Assembly: GCF_018717645.1 (NCBI RefSeq)
Contig: NZ_JAFLHG010000019.1
Coordinates: 1 to 39,746, forward strand
Origin: Microbacterium flavum
Lineage (GTDB): Bacteria; Actinomycetota; Actinomycetes; Actinomycetales; Microbacteriaceae
Reading direction: 5' to 3'
Length of the DNA stretch: 39,746 nt
Shown here: positions 23,948-31,659 of the stretch, piece after piece
How positions within the stretch are numbered: the stretch's first letter is position 1
Layout: every line of letters begins with the position of its first letter
Position numbers and translations under genes: made by a program
Notes under the pieces: model-generated
Told to the model about the DNA's origin: nothing
The model's input: the letters and a program-made list of their open reading frames with translations, nothing else
The model's database searches: none

Positions 23948-24132
23948 CCGGTCGGTCCGGAGCGTCGGCGCCGCCGGTGCTGCCGAACGGTCGGAGAACG
24001 GGCCCCCGGGCCTCCGCGGCCACGAGTCAGCGGAGTTTCGGCGCCCGCGCCGCCGGGCCCGCCGGCACCCGCGCCGCCGGCGACGCCGGAACCGGATCCG
24101 GCGCCGGAACGACTCGAGGAGGGCATCGATGA
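23944..24132 (+). CDS. Small Arg/Gly/Ala-rich ORF, translationally coupled on both sides
   Basis: This is a possible 62-residue protein. Its ATG (23944) overlaps the formamidase stop as ATGA, and its TGA (24130-24132) overlaps the ATG of the amidase gene (24129) in the same way. It therefore fills the only gap in an otherwise fully coupled operon. It is rich in Arg, Gly, Ala, Ser and Thr, has no hydrophobic segment, and resembles no family I know. In related operons a small AtzG/HpxX (DUF4089) partner sits next to the amidase, but this sequence lacks that family's leucine-rich helices. It could be a disordered partner, a coupling relay, or a non-functional GC-rich spacer. Confidence 0.4.
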   Translation: MTGRSGASAPPVLPNGRRTGPRASAATSQRSFGARAAGPAGTRAAGDAGTGSGAGTTRGGHR

Positions 24133-25742
24133 CCGGGATTCCGGCCGACCTGCGTGCGGCATTCGATGCCTACGAGCGCGCGATCATGGCGAACGACCTC
24201 GACGCGCTGGATGCCGCGTTCGCGCCGGGGGAGGCGACGCTCCGTGGGGACGGAGCGGGCCTGCTCGTCGGGCACGAGCAGATCAGCGCGTTCCGGGGCC
24301 TCCGCGGCGGTGTCGCGCCGCGGGTGATCGAGAGCGTCGAGTACCGGCCCCTCGGCGAGGGCGTGGCCCTCCTCGTCTCGGTGTCGCGCTTCGCCGGGGG
24401 CGGGCGGGGGCTGCAGACGCAGGTGTGGGAGCTCACGTCCGGCCGGTGGCTCATCACGGCCGCGCACGTCACGCCGCGCAGCCCCGCCTTCGACCGTGCC
24501 GTGTGGCGCACCGTCGGCGACCCGCTCTACCAGGGCGCCTGGGAGGGTCCGCTCGAGGGGCTCACCGTCGCGGTCAAGGATCTGTTCGCGATCAAGGGAT
24601 ATCGGATCGGCGCCGGCAACCCCGCCTACCTCGACTCCGCGCGCGCGGAGACGACGAGCGCGCCCGCCGTCAGCGACCTGCTGCGCGGCGGCGCATCGCT
24701 GCGCGGCATCGCCCGGACCGACGAGTTCGCGTATTCGATCGCCGGCGACAACGCGCACTACGGCACGCCGCCCAACGGCGCGGTCCCCGGCGCCCTGCCG
24801 GGCGGGTCCTCCAGCGGGCCGGCATCGGCGGTGGCCCTCGGCCAGGCCGACATCGCGCTCGCGACCGACACCGCGGGGTCCGTGCGGGTGCCCGCGTCGT
24901 ACCAGGGGCTCTGGGGTCTGCGCACGACCCACGATCTCGTGCCGCGGCAGGGCCTGCTGCCGCTTGCGCAGTCCTTCGACACCGTGGGCTGGATGACGCG
25001 CGACGGCGCGACGCTCCAGGCGGTCGCCGACTGGTGCTTGAGCTACGACGGATCCGGGTCGACCGAGTCGGTGCTCGGCGCGTCGGGCGACGACCTGCCC
25101 TGGCGGTTCCGCGTCCCGGTCGAAGCGCTCGCCGCCGCCGAGCCCGCGACGCGGGCCGCCTTCGAGGCGTTCGTCGCGGCATCCGATCTGCCGGTCGACG
25201 AGGTCTCGCTCGGCGACCTGGACGAATACCTCGTCCCCTTCCGGACGGTGCAGGGTGCCGAGGCCTGGCGCAACAACGGCGAGTGGCTGCGCGCTCACCC
25301 CGGCACGACCGGTCCCGCCGTCGCGGAGCGCTTCCGAGCGGCCGCCGCAGTGACGGCCCAGGACGAGGCATCCGCTCGCGCCGCCCTCGCGCCGCTGCGC
25401 GAGGCGCTGCACGCGCTCGTCCGCGACGCGGTGCTGCTGCTGCCGACCGTTCCGGGTCCGGCGCCGACGCGGACGGCCTCGGGGGCAGACGTGGATGCCG
25501 TGCGCCAGAACACCCTCCGACTGACCACCCCCGCCGCCGTCGGCGGGCTGCCCGCCCTGTCGGTCCCCCTCCTCCGGGTCGCCACCCCGCCGCCCGCCGA
25601 CGCGCCCTCCTCCCGGGGGAGCCGGACGCCCCGCCCGGCTCCCGTCGGGGTGAGCGTCATCTCGCGCGCCGGTACGGACATCGCACTCGTGCGCCTCGGC
25701 CGCGCCCTCCACGCCCGCTCCACCGAAACGGATCCCGCATGA
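24129..25742 (+). CDS. AtzH-like (NTF2 fold) domain fused to amidase-signature enzyme
   Basis: This is a 537-residue two-domain protein. Residues about 1-125 match the AtzH/HpxZ family (DUF3225, NTF2-like): AFDAYERAIMANDLDALDAAFAPG, LLVGHEQISAFRGLRG, WELTSGRWLITAAHVT. Residues about 140-530 are an amidase-signature hydrolase like AtzE/HpxY with the Ser-cisSer-Lys triad: K150 in VAVKDLF, Ser in GGSSSGPAS (227-229) and nucleophile S251 in TAGSVRVPAS. In Klebsiella the homologues are separate genes (hpxY, hpxZ) in the oxalurate branch of purine breakdown; in cyanurate degradation AtzE cleaves carboxybiuret and AtzH dicarboxyurea. The likely substrate here is oxalurate or another carbamoyl product of PucG (inference). 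It is coupled to pucG by ATGA. Confidence 0.82.
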   Translation: MTGIPADLRAAFDAYERAIMANDLDALDAAFAPGEATLRGDGAGLLVGHEQISAFRGLRGGVAPRVIESVEYRPLGEGVALLVSVSRFAGGGRGLQTQVWELTSGRWLITAAHVTPRSPAFDRAVWRTVGDPLYQGAWEGPLEGLTVAVKDLFAIKGYRIGAGNPAYLDSARAETTSAPAVSDLLRGGASLRGIARTDEFAYSIAGDNAHYGTPPNGAVPGALPGGSSSGPASAVALGQADIALATDTAGSVRVPASYQGLWGLRTTHDLVPRQGLLPLAQSFDTVGWMTRDGATLQAVADWCLSYDGSGSTESVLGASGDDLPWRFRVPVEALAAAEPATRAAFEAFVAASDLPVDEVSLGDLDEYLVPFRTVQGAEAWRNNGEWLRAHPGTTGPAVAERFRAAAAVTAQDEASARAALAPLREALHALVRDAVLLLPTVPGPAPTRTASGADVDAVRQNTLRLTTPAAVGGLPALSVPLLRVATPPPADAPSSRGSRTPRPAPVGVSVISRAGTDIALVRLGRALHARSTETDPA

Positions 25743-27043
25743 CCGACGCTGCCCTCGCCCATCCGATCACGATCCCCGGACCGATCGATCCGCCCGCGCG
25801 CCTGCTGATGGGCCCCGGGCCGATCTCGGCCTACCCGAGCGTCCTGCGCGCGATGTCGGCACCGCTCGTCGGTCAGTACGACCCGTTCATGACCGCGACG
25901 ATGACCGAGACGCAGGAGCTCTACCGCGCGGTCTGGGCGACGCGCAACGAGGCGACCCTCCTCGTGGACGGCACGAGCCGCGCCGGGATCGAGGCGGCGA
26001 TCGTCTCCCTCGTCCGCCCCGGCGACCGCGTGCTCGTGCCCGTGTTCGGGCGCTTCGGGCACCTGCTGGCCGAGATCGCCGAACGCGCGCTCGCCGAGGT
26101 GCACACGATCGAGACCGACTGGGGGCAGGTGTTCCCGGCCTCCGTCATCGAAGAGGCGATCGTCCGCGTGAAGCCGACCCTCCTCGCCCTCGTCCAGGGC
26201 GACACGTCGACGACGATGAACCAGCCGCTCGAGGAGATCGGCGAGATCTGCCGCCGGCACGGCGTGCTCTTCTACACCGATGCGACCGCCTCGCTGGGCG
26301 GGAACCCGTTCGAGGCGGATGCCTGGGGACTGGATGCCGCGACCGCCGGATTGCAGAAGTGCCTCGGCGGCCCGAGCGGGTCGTCGCCGATCACGCTGAG
26401 CCCGCGGGCGGTGGAGGTCATCCAGGCGCGGAAGAAGGTCGAGGCGGGCATCCGCGAGCCCGGGGATGCCTCGTCGCCCGACTTCGTCCGCTCCAACTAC
26501 TTCGACCTGGGGCAGATCCTCGACTACTGGGGCCCGCGCCGGCTCAACCACCACACCGAGGCCACGAGCATGCTCTACGGCGCCCGCGAGTGCGCGCGCG
26601 TGCTGCTGCTCGAGGGCCGGGACGCCGTCATCGCGCGTCACGAACTCGCCGGGCGCGCGATGCTCGCGGGCGTTCAGGCGCTGGGCGTCGTCGTCTTCGG
26701 CGACGTGGCGCACAAGATGAGCAACGTCGTCGCCGTCGAGATCCCCGAGGGGGTGCCGGGTGATGCCGCGCGCGCCGCGCTGCTCGAGGACTTCGGCATC
26801 GAGATCGGCACGTCCTTCGGCCCGCTGCACGGGCGCGTCTGGCGCATCGGCACGATGGGATACAACGCGCGGAAGGATGCCGTCCTCACGACGCTCGCGG
26901 CGCTCGAGACCGTGCTGCGGCGCTTCGGGGCGTCCGTCCCCGCCGGCGGCGGGGTCGAGGCGGCCACCGACGTGTTCGCGGGGGCGGCGGCATCGGCGCC
27001 GCCCGTCGCGACCAGCGAGGCATCCGCTCCGGAGGCGCCGTGA
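25739..27043 (+). CDS. pucG: (S)-ureidoglycine--glyoxylate aminotransferase
   Basis: This is a 434-residue class V PLP aminotransferase. PucG moves the amino group of ureidoglycine to glyoxylate, giving oxalurate and glycine. The PLP lysine is K207 in GLQKCLGGPSG, and the PLP-ring Asp is in YTDATASLGGNPF. The N-terminus LLMGPGPISAYPSVLRAMSAPLVGQYDP and the C-terminal GRVWRIGTMGYNARKDAVL are typical of the serine-glyoxylate/PucG group. PucG is preferred over serine-glyoxylate transaminase because the gene sits directly before allC. The last 35 residues form an Ala/Val-rich tail outside the fold. It is coupled on both sides (ATGA and GTGA). Confidence 0.88.
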   Translation: MTDAALAHPITIPGPIDPPARLLMGPGPISAYPSVLRAMSAPLVGQYDPFMTATMTETQELYRAVWATRNEATLLVDGTSRAGIEAAIVSLVRPGDRVLVPVFGRFGHLLAEIAERALAEVHTIETDWGQVFPASVIEEAIVRVKPTLLALVQGDTSTTMNQPLEEIGEICRRHGVLFYTDATASLGGNPFEADAWGLDAATAGLQKCLGGPSGSSPITLSPRAVEVIQARKKVEAGIREPGDASSPDFVRSNYFDLGQILDYWGPRRLNHHTEATSMLYGARECARVLLLEGRDAVIARHELAGRAMLAGVQALGVVVFGDVAHKMSNVVAVEIPEGVPGDAARAALLEDFGIEIGTSFGPLHGRVWRIGTMGYNARKDAVLTTLAALETVLRRFGASVPAGGGVEAATDVFAGAAASAPPVATSEASAPEAP

Positions 27044-28335
27044 CTGCGGCATCCCTTCTGCGCGCCGCGCCCGACGCCGTCGCGACCGCCGCCCGCCGGG
27101 TCATGGCGCGGTGCGAGGAACTCGCGCGGGTGAGCGCCGACACGGCATCCATCGAGCGCGTCTACCTCTCGCCCGAGCACGCCCGCGTCAACCGCCTCGC
27201 CGCCGAATGGATGCGCGAGCTGGGGATGCGGACGTGGCAGGATGCCGCGGGCAACCAGGTCGGCCGCATCGGCGATCCCGCCGCGCCCGCCCTCATGCTG
27301 GGCTCGCACCTGGATACGGTGCTCGACGCGGGCCGCTACGACGGCATCGCGGGCGTGCTGATCGCGCTCGAGGTGGTGCGCCTCCTGCGCGTGCCGTCCG
27401 GCGACGACGGCTGGACCGTGCCGCTGCCGTTCGCGATCGAGGTCGTCGCGTTCTCCGACGAGGAGGGCACCCGCTTCGGCAAGGCGCTCCTGGGGTCGTC
27501 CGCGGTGGCCGGCACGTGGAACGACGCCTGGTGGGATCTTGCGGATGCCGACGGGGTGAGCCTCCGCCGCGCGTTCCTCGAGTTCGGCCTCGATCCGGGT
27601 CGGGTCGGCGAGGCCGCGCGTCGGCCGGACGAGCTCGTCGGCTACCTCGAGGCGCACATCGAGCAGGGCCCGGAGCTCGACCGGGCGGGGGAGCCGCTCG
27701 CGGTCGTGTCGTCGATCGCATCGGCGCGACGGTTCCAGCTGGTGGTCGAGGGCGAGGCCCGCCACGCCGGCGGCACCCCGTACGACATGCGTCGCGACGC
27801 GCTGCTGGGCGCGAGCGAGGCCGCTCTCGCGGTCGAGCGGATCTGCTCGGCGGAGCACCACATCGTCGGCACCGTCGGCCGATTCGAAGCGTTCCCCGGC
27901 GCGGTCAACGTCATCCCGGGAGAGGTGCAGTTCTCCCTGGACCTGCGCGGTGAGTTCGACGGGGAGCGCGATCGCGTGTGGGATGCCCTGGCGCGCGACC
28001 TCGACGACATCATGGGGCGCCGCGGACTGCGCTGGCGCGCGCGCGAGGTCCACAGCGCCGCGGCCGTGTTCTGCGCGCCGCTGCTGCAGGACGTCGTCGC
28101 CGGGGGCATCCGCGCGACGCTGCCGACCCGGTCGGAGGCACCCCCGGTGATCTTCAGCCGTGCGGGGCACGACGGCATGGCCCTCGGGGCGATCGCCGAC
28201 GTCGGGATGCTGTTCCTGCGGAACCCCGACGGCGTCAGCCACCACCCCGACGAGGCGGTCTCGGCGGGCGACGTGGCCCACGGCATCCGCGCCCTCGCCG
28301 AGGCCGTCCTCCTCCGCGGCACCGAGCCCGCCTGA
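27040..28335 (+). CDS. allC: Allantoate amidohydrolase (M20 family)
   Basis: This 431-residue dimeric metal-dependent amidase releases ammonia and CO2 from allantoate, giving (S)-ureidoglycine for PucG. Metal-site motifs: GSHLDTVLDAGRYDGIAG (His and Asp), FSDEEGTRFGKALLGS (Glu pair), YLEAHIEQGP (His) and VSHHPDEAV (late His). FSRAGHDGMALG is typical of the allantoate/carbamoyl-amino-acid hydrolase group. The start is GTG 27040, overlapping the pucG stop. It is the last gene of the eight-gene operon that begins at 19001. The 204-bp gap to 28540 holds tandem repeats and a palindromic element. Confidence 0.9.
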   Translation: MTAASLLRAAPDAVATAARRVMARCEELARVSADTASIERVYLSPEHARVNRLAAEWMRELGMRTWQDAAGNQVGRIGDPAAPALMLGSHLDTVLDAGRYDGIAGVLIALEVVRLLRVPSGDDGWTVPLPFAIEVVAFSDEEGTRFGKALLGSSAVAGTWNDAWWDLADADGVSLRRAFLEFGLDPGRVGEAARRPDELVGYLEAHIEQGPELDRAGEPLAVVSSIASARRFQLVVEGEARHAGGTPYDMRRDALLGASEAALAVERICSAEHHIVGTVGRFEAFPGAVNVIPGEVQFSLDLRGEFDGERDRVWDALARDLDDIMGRRGLRWRAREVHSAAAVFCAPLLQDVVAGGIRATLPTRSEAPPVIFSRAGHDGMALGAIADVGMLFLRNPDGVSHHPDEAVSAGDVAHGIRALAEAVLLRGTEPA

Positions 28336-28351
28336 CCCGCCCCTCGCCCCG

Positions 28352-28415
28352 TCGCCTTCTCGCCTCCTCGCCTTCTGGCCGCCTCGCCTTCTGGCCGCCC
28401 CGCCTTCTGGCCGCG
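28352..28415. repeat. Four 16-bp tandem repeats
   Basis: Units at 28352-28367, 28368-28383, 28384-28399 and 28400-28415 follow the pattern tcgccttctggccgcc. The middle two are identical, the last differs at two positions and the first is degenerate in its second half. They lie directly after the allC stop and run into the palindromic element at 28413. There is no spacer variation, so this is not a CRISPR array. Confidence 0.85.
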
Positions 28416-28481
28416 AGACACCGTTCCCGCACCGAGACACCGTCTGGCGGCCGGTGTCTCGGCGCGCAGATGGTGTCTCGC
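28413..28481. repeat. REP-like nested palindrome (GAGACACC motif, four copies)
   Basis: CGAGACACC occurs twice on the plus strand (28414, 28433) and twice inverted (28452-28461 and 28472-28480 regions). The outer arms 28413-28422 and 28472-28481 pair over 10 bp. The inner arms 28432-28442 and 28452-28462 pair over 11 bp around a 9-base loop. The arrangement, between the convergent 3' ends of allC and the LOG gene, is that of a REP/BIME-like extragenic palindrome and could also end transcription from both sides. Confidence 0.75.
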
Positions 28482-28539
28482 GGTCCCGGGCCGCCGCGCC
28501 GGCCCAGACCCGCCCCGCGGTCCGAGGCCGAGTCCCGGG

Positions 28540-29157
28540 TCAGGGGCGGACGGGCACGGCGATCGCGCCGGTCATCTCGGCGCCGGGGGATGCCTCGGCG
28601 CGCACCGGCGGCACGTAGTCGCGCAGGCGTGCGAGCGCCTCGCCCGGTTCGGTCGCGACCACGAGCATGTCGGTGTAGCGGGGGTGGGTGAAGCCGCGGT
28701 CGCGCATGTTCGCGACGAAGGCGAGCAGCGGGTCGAAGTAGCCGTCGACGTTGAGGATGCCGACCGGCTTGTCGTGGATGCCGAGCTGCGCCCAGGTCCA
28801 CTGCTCGGTCAGCTCCTCCAGGGTGCCGGGTCCGCCGGGAAGGGCGAGGAAGGCGTCCGCCCGGTCCGCCATGATCATCTTCCGCTCGTGCATCGTGTCG
28901 ACGAGGATCAGCTCGGTGAGGTTGTCGTTGACCTCCTCCCGCGCCTGCAGGGCCCGCGGGATCACCCCGGTGACCTCGGCGCCGGCCGCGACCGCGGCAT
29001 CCGCCACGGCGCCCATGAGCCCGACGTGACCTCCGCCGTAGGCGAGGGACATCCCCGCGGCGCCGATCGCGGCGCCGACCGCGCGGGCCGCATCGAGGTA
29101 GACCGGGTCGAAGCCCGGCGAGGATCCGCAGAAGACCGTGACTGTGAACCGTGACAT
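28540..29157 (-). CDS. LOG family phosphoribohydrolase
   Basis: This 205-residue Rossmann-fold enzyme is of the LOG (LONELY GUY) family, which splits nucleoside 5'-monophosphates, classically cytokinin or adenosine monophosphates, to free base and ribose 5-phosphate. Motifs: FCGSSPG near the N-terminus, LAYGGGHVGLMG, the catalytic MHERKMIM Arg and PGGPGTLEELTE. Bacterial LOGs often act on AMP or other purine NMPs, so a role in feeding free purine bases into this island is plausible but unproven. It is divergent from the deaminase at 29230 and shares the GlnR-like box region with it. Confidence 0.88.
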   Translation of the reverse strand: MSRFTVTVFCGSSPGFDPVYLDAARAVGAAIGAAGMSLAYGGGHVGLMGAVADAAVAAGAEVTGVIPRALQAREEVNDNLTELILVDTMHERKMIMADRADAFLALPGGPGTLEELTEQWTWAQLGIHDKPVGILNVDGYFDPLLAFVANMRDRGFTHPRYTDMLVVATEPGEALARLRDYVPPVRAEASPGAEMTGAIAVPVRP

Positions 29158-29179
29158 GTCCCGACGCTAGGCGCCGCGT

Positions 29180-29216
29180 GTTTCCGCACCGTGACAGCCC
29201 GGAAACATCCCGTCAC
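29180..29216. promoter_or_regulatory. GlnR-like box: GTTTC-N6-GTGAC-N6-GAAAC
   Basis: GTTTC (29180-29184), GTGAC (29191-29195) and GAAAC (29202-29206) are each separated by exactly six bases. GTGAC-N6-GAAAC is an exact GTnAC-N6-GAAAC match on the plus strand. GTTTC-N6-GTGAC is the same pattern read on the minus strand. A further GTCAC at 29212 is one base out of phase. It lies in the 72-bp gap between the divergent LOG and deaminase genes, 24 bp before the deaminase ATG. Confidence 0.65.
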
Positions 29217-29229
29217 TAGCGTGGCGGGC

Positions 29230-30615
29230 ATGTCACTGCTCGTCATCCACGCCCTCCTCATCACCGTCCCGGCCGGCTCGCTCGACCCGGGGTATGTCGA
29301 GGACGGCTGGATGCTGATCGGCGACGACGGGCGCATCGCCGCCCTCGGATCCGGCGAGCCGGACGGCACGACGGCCGCGGCGGCCGACGAGACGCTCGAC
29401 GTCGCCGGCGCGTTCGTCGCCCCCGGCTTCGTCTCGAGCCACTCGCACCTGTTCACGAGCGGCCTGCGCGGGCTCGGGGTCGCCGACACCCTCTACGGCT
29501 GGTGCGACGCGATGCTCGGCACCACCGCCCACATGACCGCCGATCAGATGTACTGGTCGACCCTCCACGGCTCGCTCGACTTCCTCTCGAACGGGGTGAC
29601 GACGGCGTACAACTTCACCGATCCGCTGCAGGCGTGGGAGTCGATGGTCGACGGCAAGCGCACCGGAACGGCGGGGCTCCGCGGTCTCGACTACCACTTC
29701 CGTCAGGCGGAGGGGACGCGCGACGCCGGCATCCGCTTCGTGGACGCCGCGGGCATGGACGTCACCGCCGGCACGGCCGACGAGGTGTTCGCGCGGTTCG
29801 CTGCCGAGGTCGCCCACACGCGCACGTTCGATCAGGACTACGCCCTCGGCGCGTCGATCATGGGCCAGGTGCAGTGGTCGCCGCACCCCGACGCGGCGCA
29901 GTTCGAAGTCGAGGCGATGCGCCGGTACGGCGTGAGCAACCAGGCGCACTTCCTCGAGTCGCCCGAGGCGATCGAGCACCAGCAGTCGAAGTTCGCGCTC
30001 TACCGGGATGCCGGTGCGCTCGAACTCGGGCTGATGTTCGGCCACTTCATCCAGACGACGCCGGAGATCATCGAGCAGGCGGTCGCCGGCGGCGCCACGA
30101 TGTCGTGGCAGCCCGCATCGAACGGCCGTCTCGCGTCGGGCGTCGCGCTCGTCCCGGAGATGCTCGCGATGGGCATGAAGGTGGGCGTCGGCCTCGACGA
30201 CCAGGCGTGCACCGATGTGAGCGATCCGTGGCAGAACATGCGCATGGGGATCTACATACAGCGGGCCCGCACCCAGGACCCGCTGTCGATGATGCCCGAG
30301 CTGATGCTGCGCCTGCACACGCTCGGCGGGGCGGAGATCATGGGCGTGGCCGACCGCGTCGGCTCTCTCGAAGTGGGGAAGTTCGGCGACTTCGTCGTCG
30401 TCGACCCGCGGATGCCGGATGTCGGGCCGCTGTGGCATCCCGTCCGCTCCTACGTGCTCGCGATGAGCCCCCGGAACCTCAAAGCCGTCTACGTCGGCGG
30501 GAGGCTCGTGAGCGGCCCCGGCGGCACCTCGACGAACCCGCTCGCCGAGGAGGCGTCGGCTCGCGTCCACGAGCTCCCCGCCGCCGTCGTTCCGCTGCGC
30601 GGCCACCCGCACTGA
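29230..30615 (+). CDS. ATZ/TRZ-type amidohydrolase, candidate purine deaminase
   Basis: This 461-residue amidohydrolase-superfamily enzyme has the metal site HSHLF (HxH), HFLES, GHFIQTTPE and the Asp pair in GLDDQACTD. The stretch ATMSWQPASNGRLASGVALVPEML corresponds to the NPASN-K-GSG segment of ATZ/TRZ chlorohydrolases and 8-oxoguanine or guanine deaminases. In a purine island the best guess is deamination of guanine, 8-oxoguanine or a related aminopurine to a xanthine-type base for the molybdenum hydroxylase; the exact substrate is not readable. ATG 29230 is chosen, since the in-frame GTG at 29191 lies inside the GlnR-like box. It is monocistronic, with the 3' end facing the ABC operon. 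Confidence 0.75.
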   Translation: MSLLVIHALLITVPAGSLDPGYVEDGWMLIGDDGRIAALGSGEPDGTTAAAADETLDVAGAFVAPGFVSSHSHLFTSGLRGLGVADTLYGWCDAMLGTTAHMTADQMYWSTLHGSLDFLSNGVTTAYNFTDPLQAWESMVDGKRTGTAGLRGLDYHFRQAEGTRDAGIRFVDAAGMDVTAGTADEVFARFAAEVAHTRTFDQDYALGASIMGQVQWSPHPDAAQFEVEAMRRYGVSNQAHFLESPEAIEHQQSKFALYRDAGALELGLMFGHFIQTTPEIIEQAVAGGATMSWQPASNGRLASGVALVPEMLAMGMKVGVGLDDQACTDVSDPWQNMRMGIYIQRARTQDPLSMMPELMLRLHTLGGAEIMGVADRVGSLEVGKFGDFVVVDPRMPDVGPLWHPVRSYVLAMSPRNLKAVYVGGRLVSGPGGTSTNPLAEEASARVHELPAAVVPLRGHPH

Positions 30616-30660
30616 GCGTGAGGTCCGCGACCGGGGAAGGGTGACCGGTCGTGGTGGCAT

Positions 30661-30730
30661 CCGCCGGGGCGCCGGGGGGCGCCGGGGAGCCGGGGCGCCG
30701 GTCCGCCGAGGCGCCGAGGCGCCGATGGGG
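30661..30730. repeat. GGCGCC-rich intergenic stretch
   Basis: The 132-bp gap between the deaminase stop and the convergent ABC permease contains five close copies of the palindrome GGCGCC with CGG/CGA spacers (first at 30668 and 30678). Many alternative short stems can form, so it may serve as a shared terminator. I see no gene in it. Confidence 0.5.
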
Positions 30731-30747
30731 CGCGCAGCAAGGGCCGT

Positions 30748-31659
30748 TCAGGCGATCGAGACGGACATCCCCATCCGCGCCAGCACGATGTTCTCGATGA
30801 TCTGGACGAGGTTGTAGAGGAGGAGCGTGATGATCGTGATGAGCGCGATCGACGTCCACAGCTGGGCGAACTGAGCCTGGGCGTTGAACTTCAGGATCGC
30901 GCCGCCGATGCCGGTGCCGGTCGAGAGCCACTCCGCGAGCAGCGCACCGGTGACGGCCGACGGGACGGAGACGCGCATGGCGGCGAACACCGACGGCAGC
31001 GCGCCGGGGATGTTCACCTTGCGGAGTGCGGTGAACCGCCCGCCGCCGTAGACGTGCACGACATCCAGGCTCTGCCTGCTGGCGCGACTGAGGCCGAACA
31101 GGACGTTCGCGAGCGCGGGGAAGAGCACGACCACGGTGCCGATGACGGCGACGGATGCCGTCGTCCCGCGCCCCGTGATGAGGATGATCACGGGTGCGAT
31201 GGACACGAGCGGGATGGTCCGCAGCAGCAGCACGAGCGGCATGACTCCCGCCTCGACGGCGGAGGAGAGGCTGAACGCGACGGCGAGGGCGATGGCGACG
31301 AGCATGCCGACGACGAAGCCGGTGACCGAGTCGAGGAGCGTCTGGCCGAGAAGCGGCATCAGCTGGTCACGGTGCGCACCGGCATCCTCGCCGACGAACA
31401 GGAACCGCCAGACGTCGACGGGCCCCTTCGCGACGTACGGCGAGATGCCGGTGAGGCTCACGACCGCCTGCCAGAGGACGAGGAGGACGACGAAGGTGAT
31501 GAGTGCGTTCAGCAGCGACCGCCCGAAGGAGCGGAGGGTCGCCCGGCGGCGGTCGGCACGCAGGCGCGCGAGCGCCGCAGGATCGGCCTTCAGGGCGAGC
31601 TGCGCGGTCGGCGTCGCGGGGACGGCGGGGACGGCAGGTGCGGAGCGGGTGTCGGTCAT
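30748..31659 (-). CDS. ABC transporter permease (SsuC/TauC/ThiX type), subunit 2
   Basis: This 303-residue inner-membrane subunit has six hydrophobic segments after a 55-residue Ala/Pro-rich cytoplasmic N-terminus. The coupling helix with the EAA-like motif is RASRQSLDVVHVYGGGRFTALRKVNIPGALP. It belongs to the BPD_transp_1 group that serves nitrate, sulfonate, taurine and pyrimidine-precursor importers. It shares DVVHVYGGGR-TALRKV with the neighbouring permease, so the two are paralogues forming a heterodimeric channel. ATG 31659 overlaps the upstream permease stop by one base (TGATG). It is the last gene of the SBP-ATPase-permease-permease operon. Confidence 0.88.
   Translation of the reverse strand: MTDTRSAPAVPAVPATPTAQLALKADPAALARLRADRRRATLRSFGRSLLNALITFVVLLVLWQAVVSLTGISPYVAKGPVDVWRFLFVGEDAGAHRDQLMPLLGQTLLDSVTGFVVGMLVAIALAVAFSLSSAVEAGVMPLVLLLRTIPLVSIAPVIILITGRGTTASVAVIGTVVVLFPALANVLFGLSRASRQSLDVVHVYGGGRFTALRKVNIPGALPSVFAAMRVSVPSAVTGALLAEWLSTGTGIGGAILKFNAQAQFAQLWTSIALITIITLLLYNLVQIIENIVLARMGMSVSIA

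Noticed and set aside
23944..24132. Calling the 62-codon ORF an AtzG/HpxX (DUF4089) protein
   Set aside because: The position fits, but the sequence lacks the hydrophobic helices of that family, so only a neutral small-ORF call is given.
24027..25712. Long open frame on the minus strand opposite the AtzH-amidase gene
   Set aside because: Its translation is Arg/Gly-rich without any domain, and it mirrors the codon bias of the real plus-strand gene. The same holds for many antisense frames across the window.
28352..28481. Possible CRISPR array after allC
   Set aside because: Units are 16 bp with no spacers, and the following part is an inverted-repeat element. No cas gene is present.
29191..29229. 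GTG 29191 as the deaminase start
   Set aside because: The GTG is itself part of the GTGAC half-site of a perfect GlnR-like box, and the extra 13 residues are not family-like.
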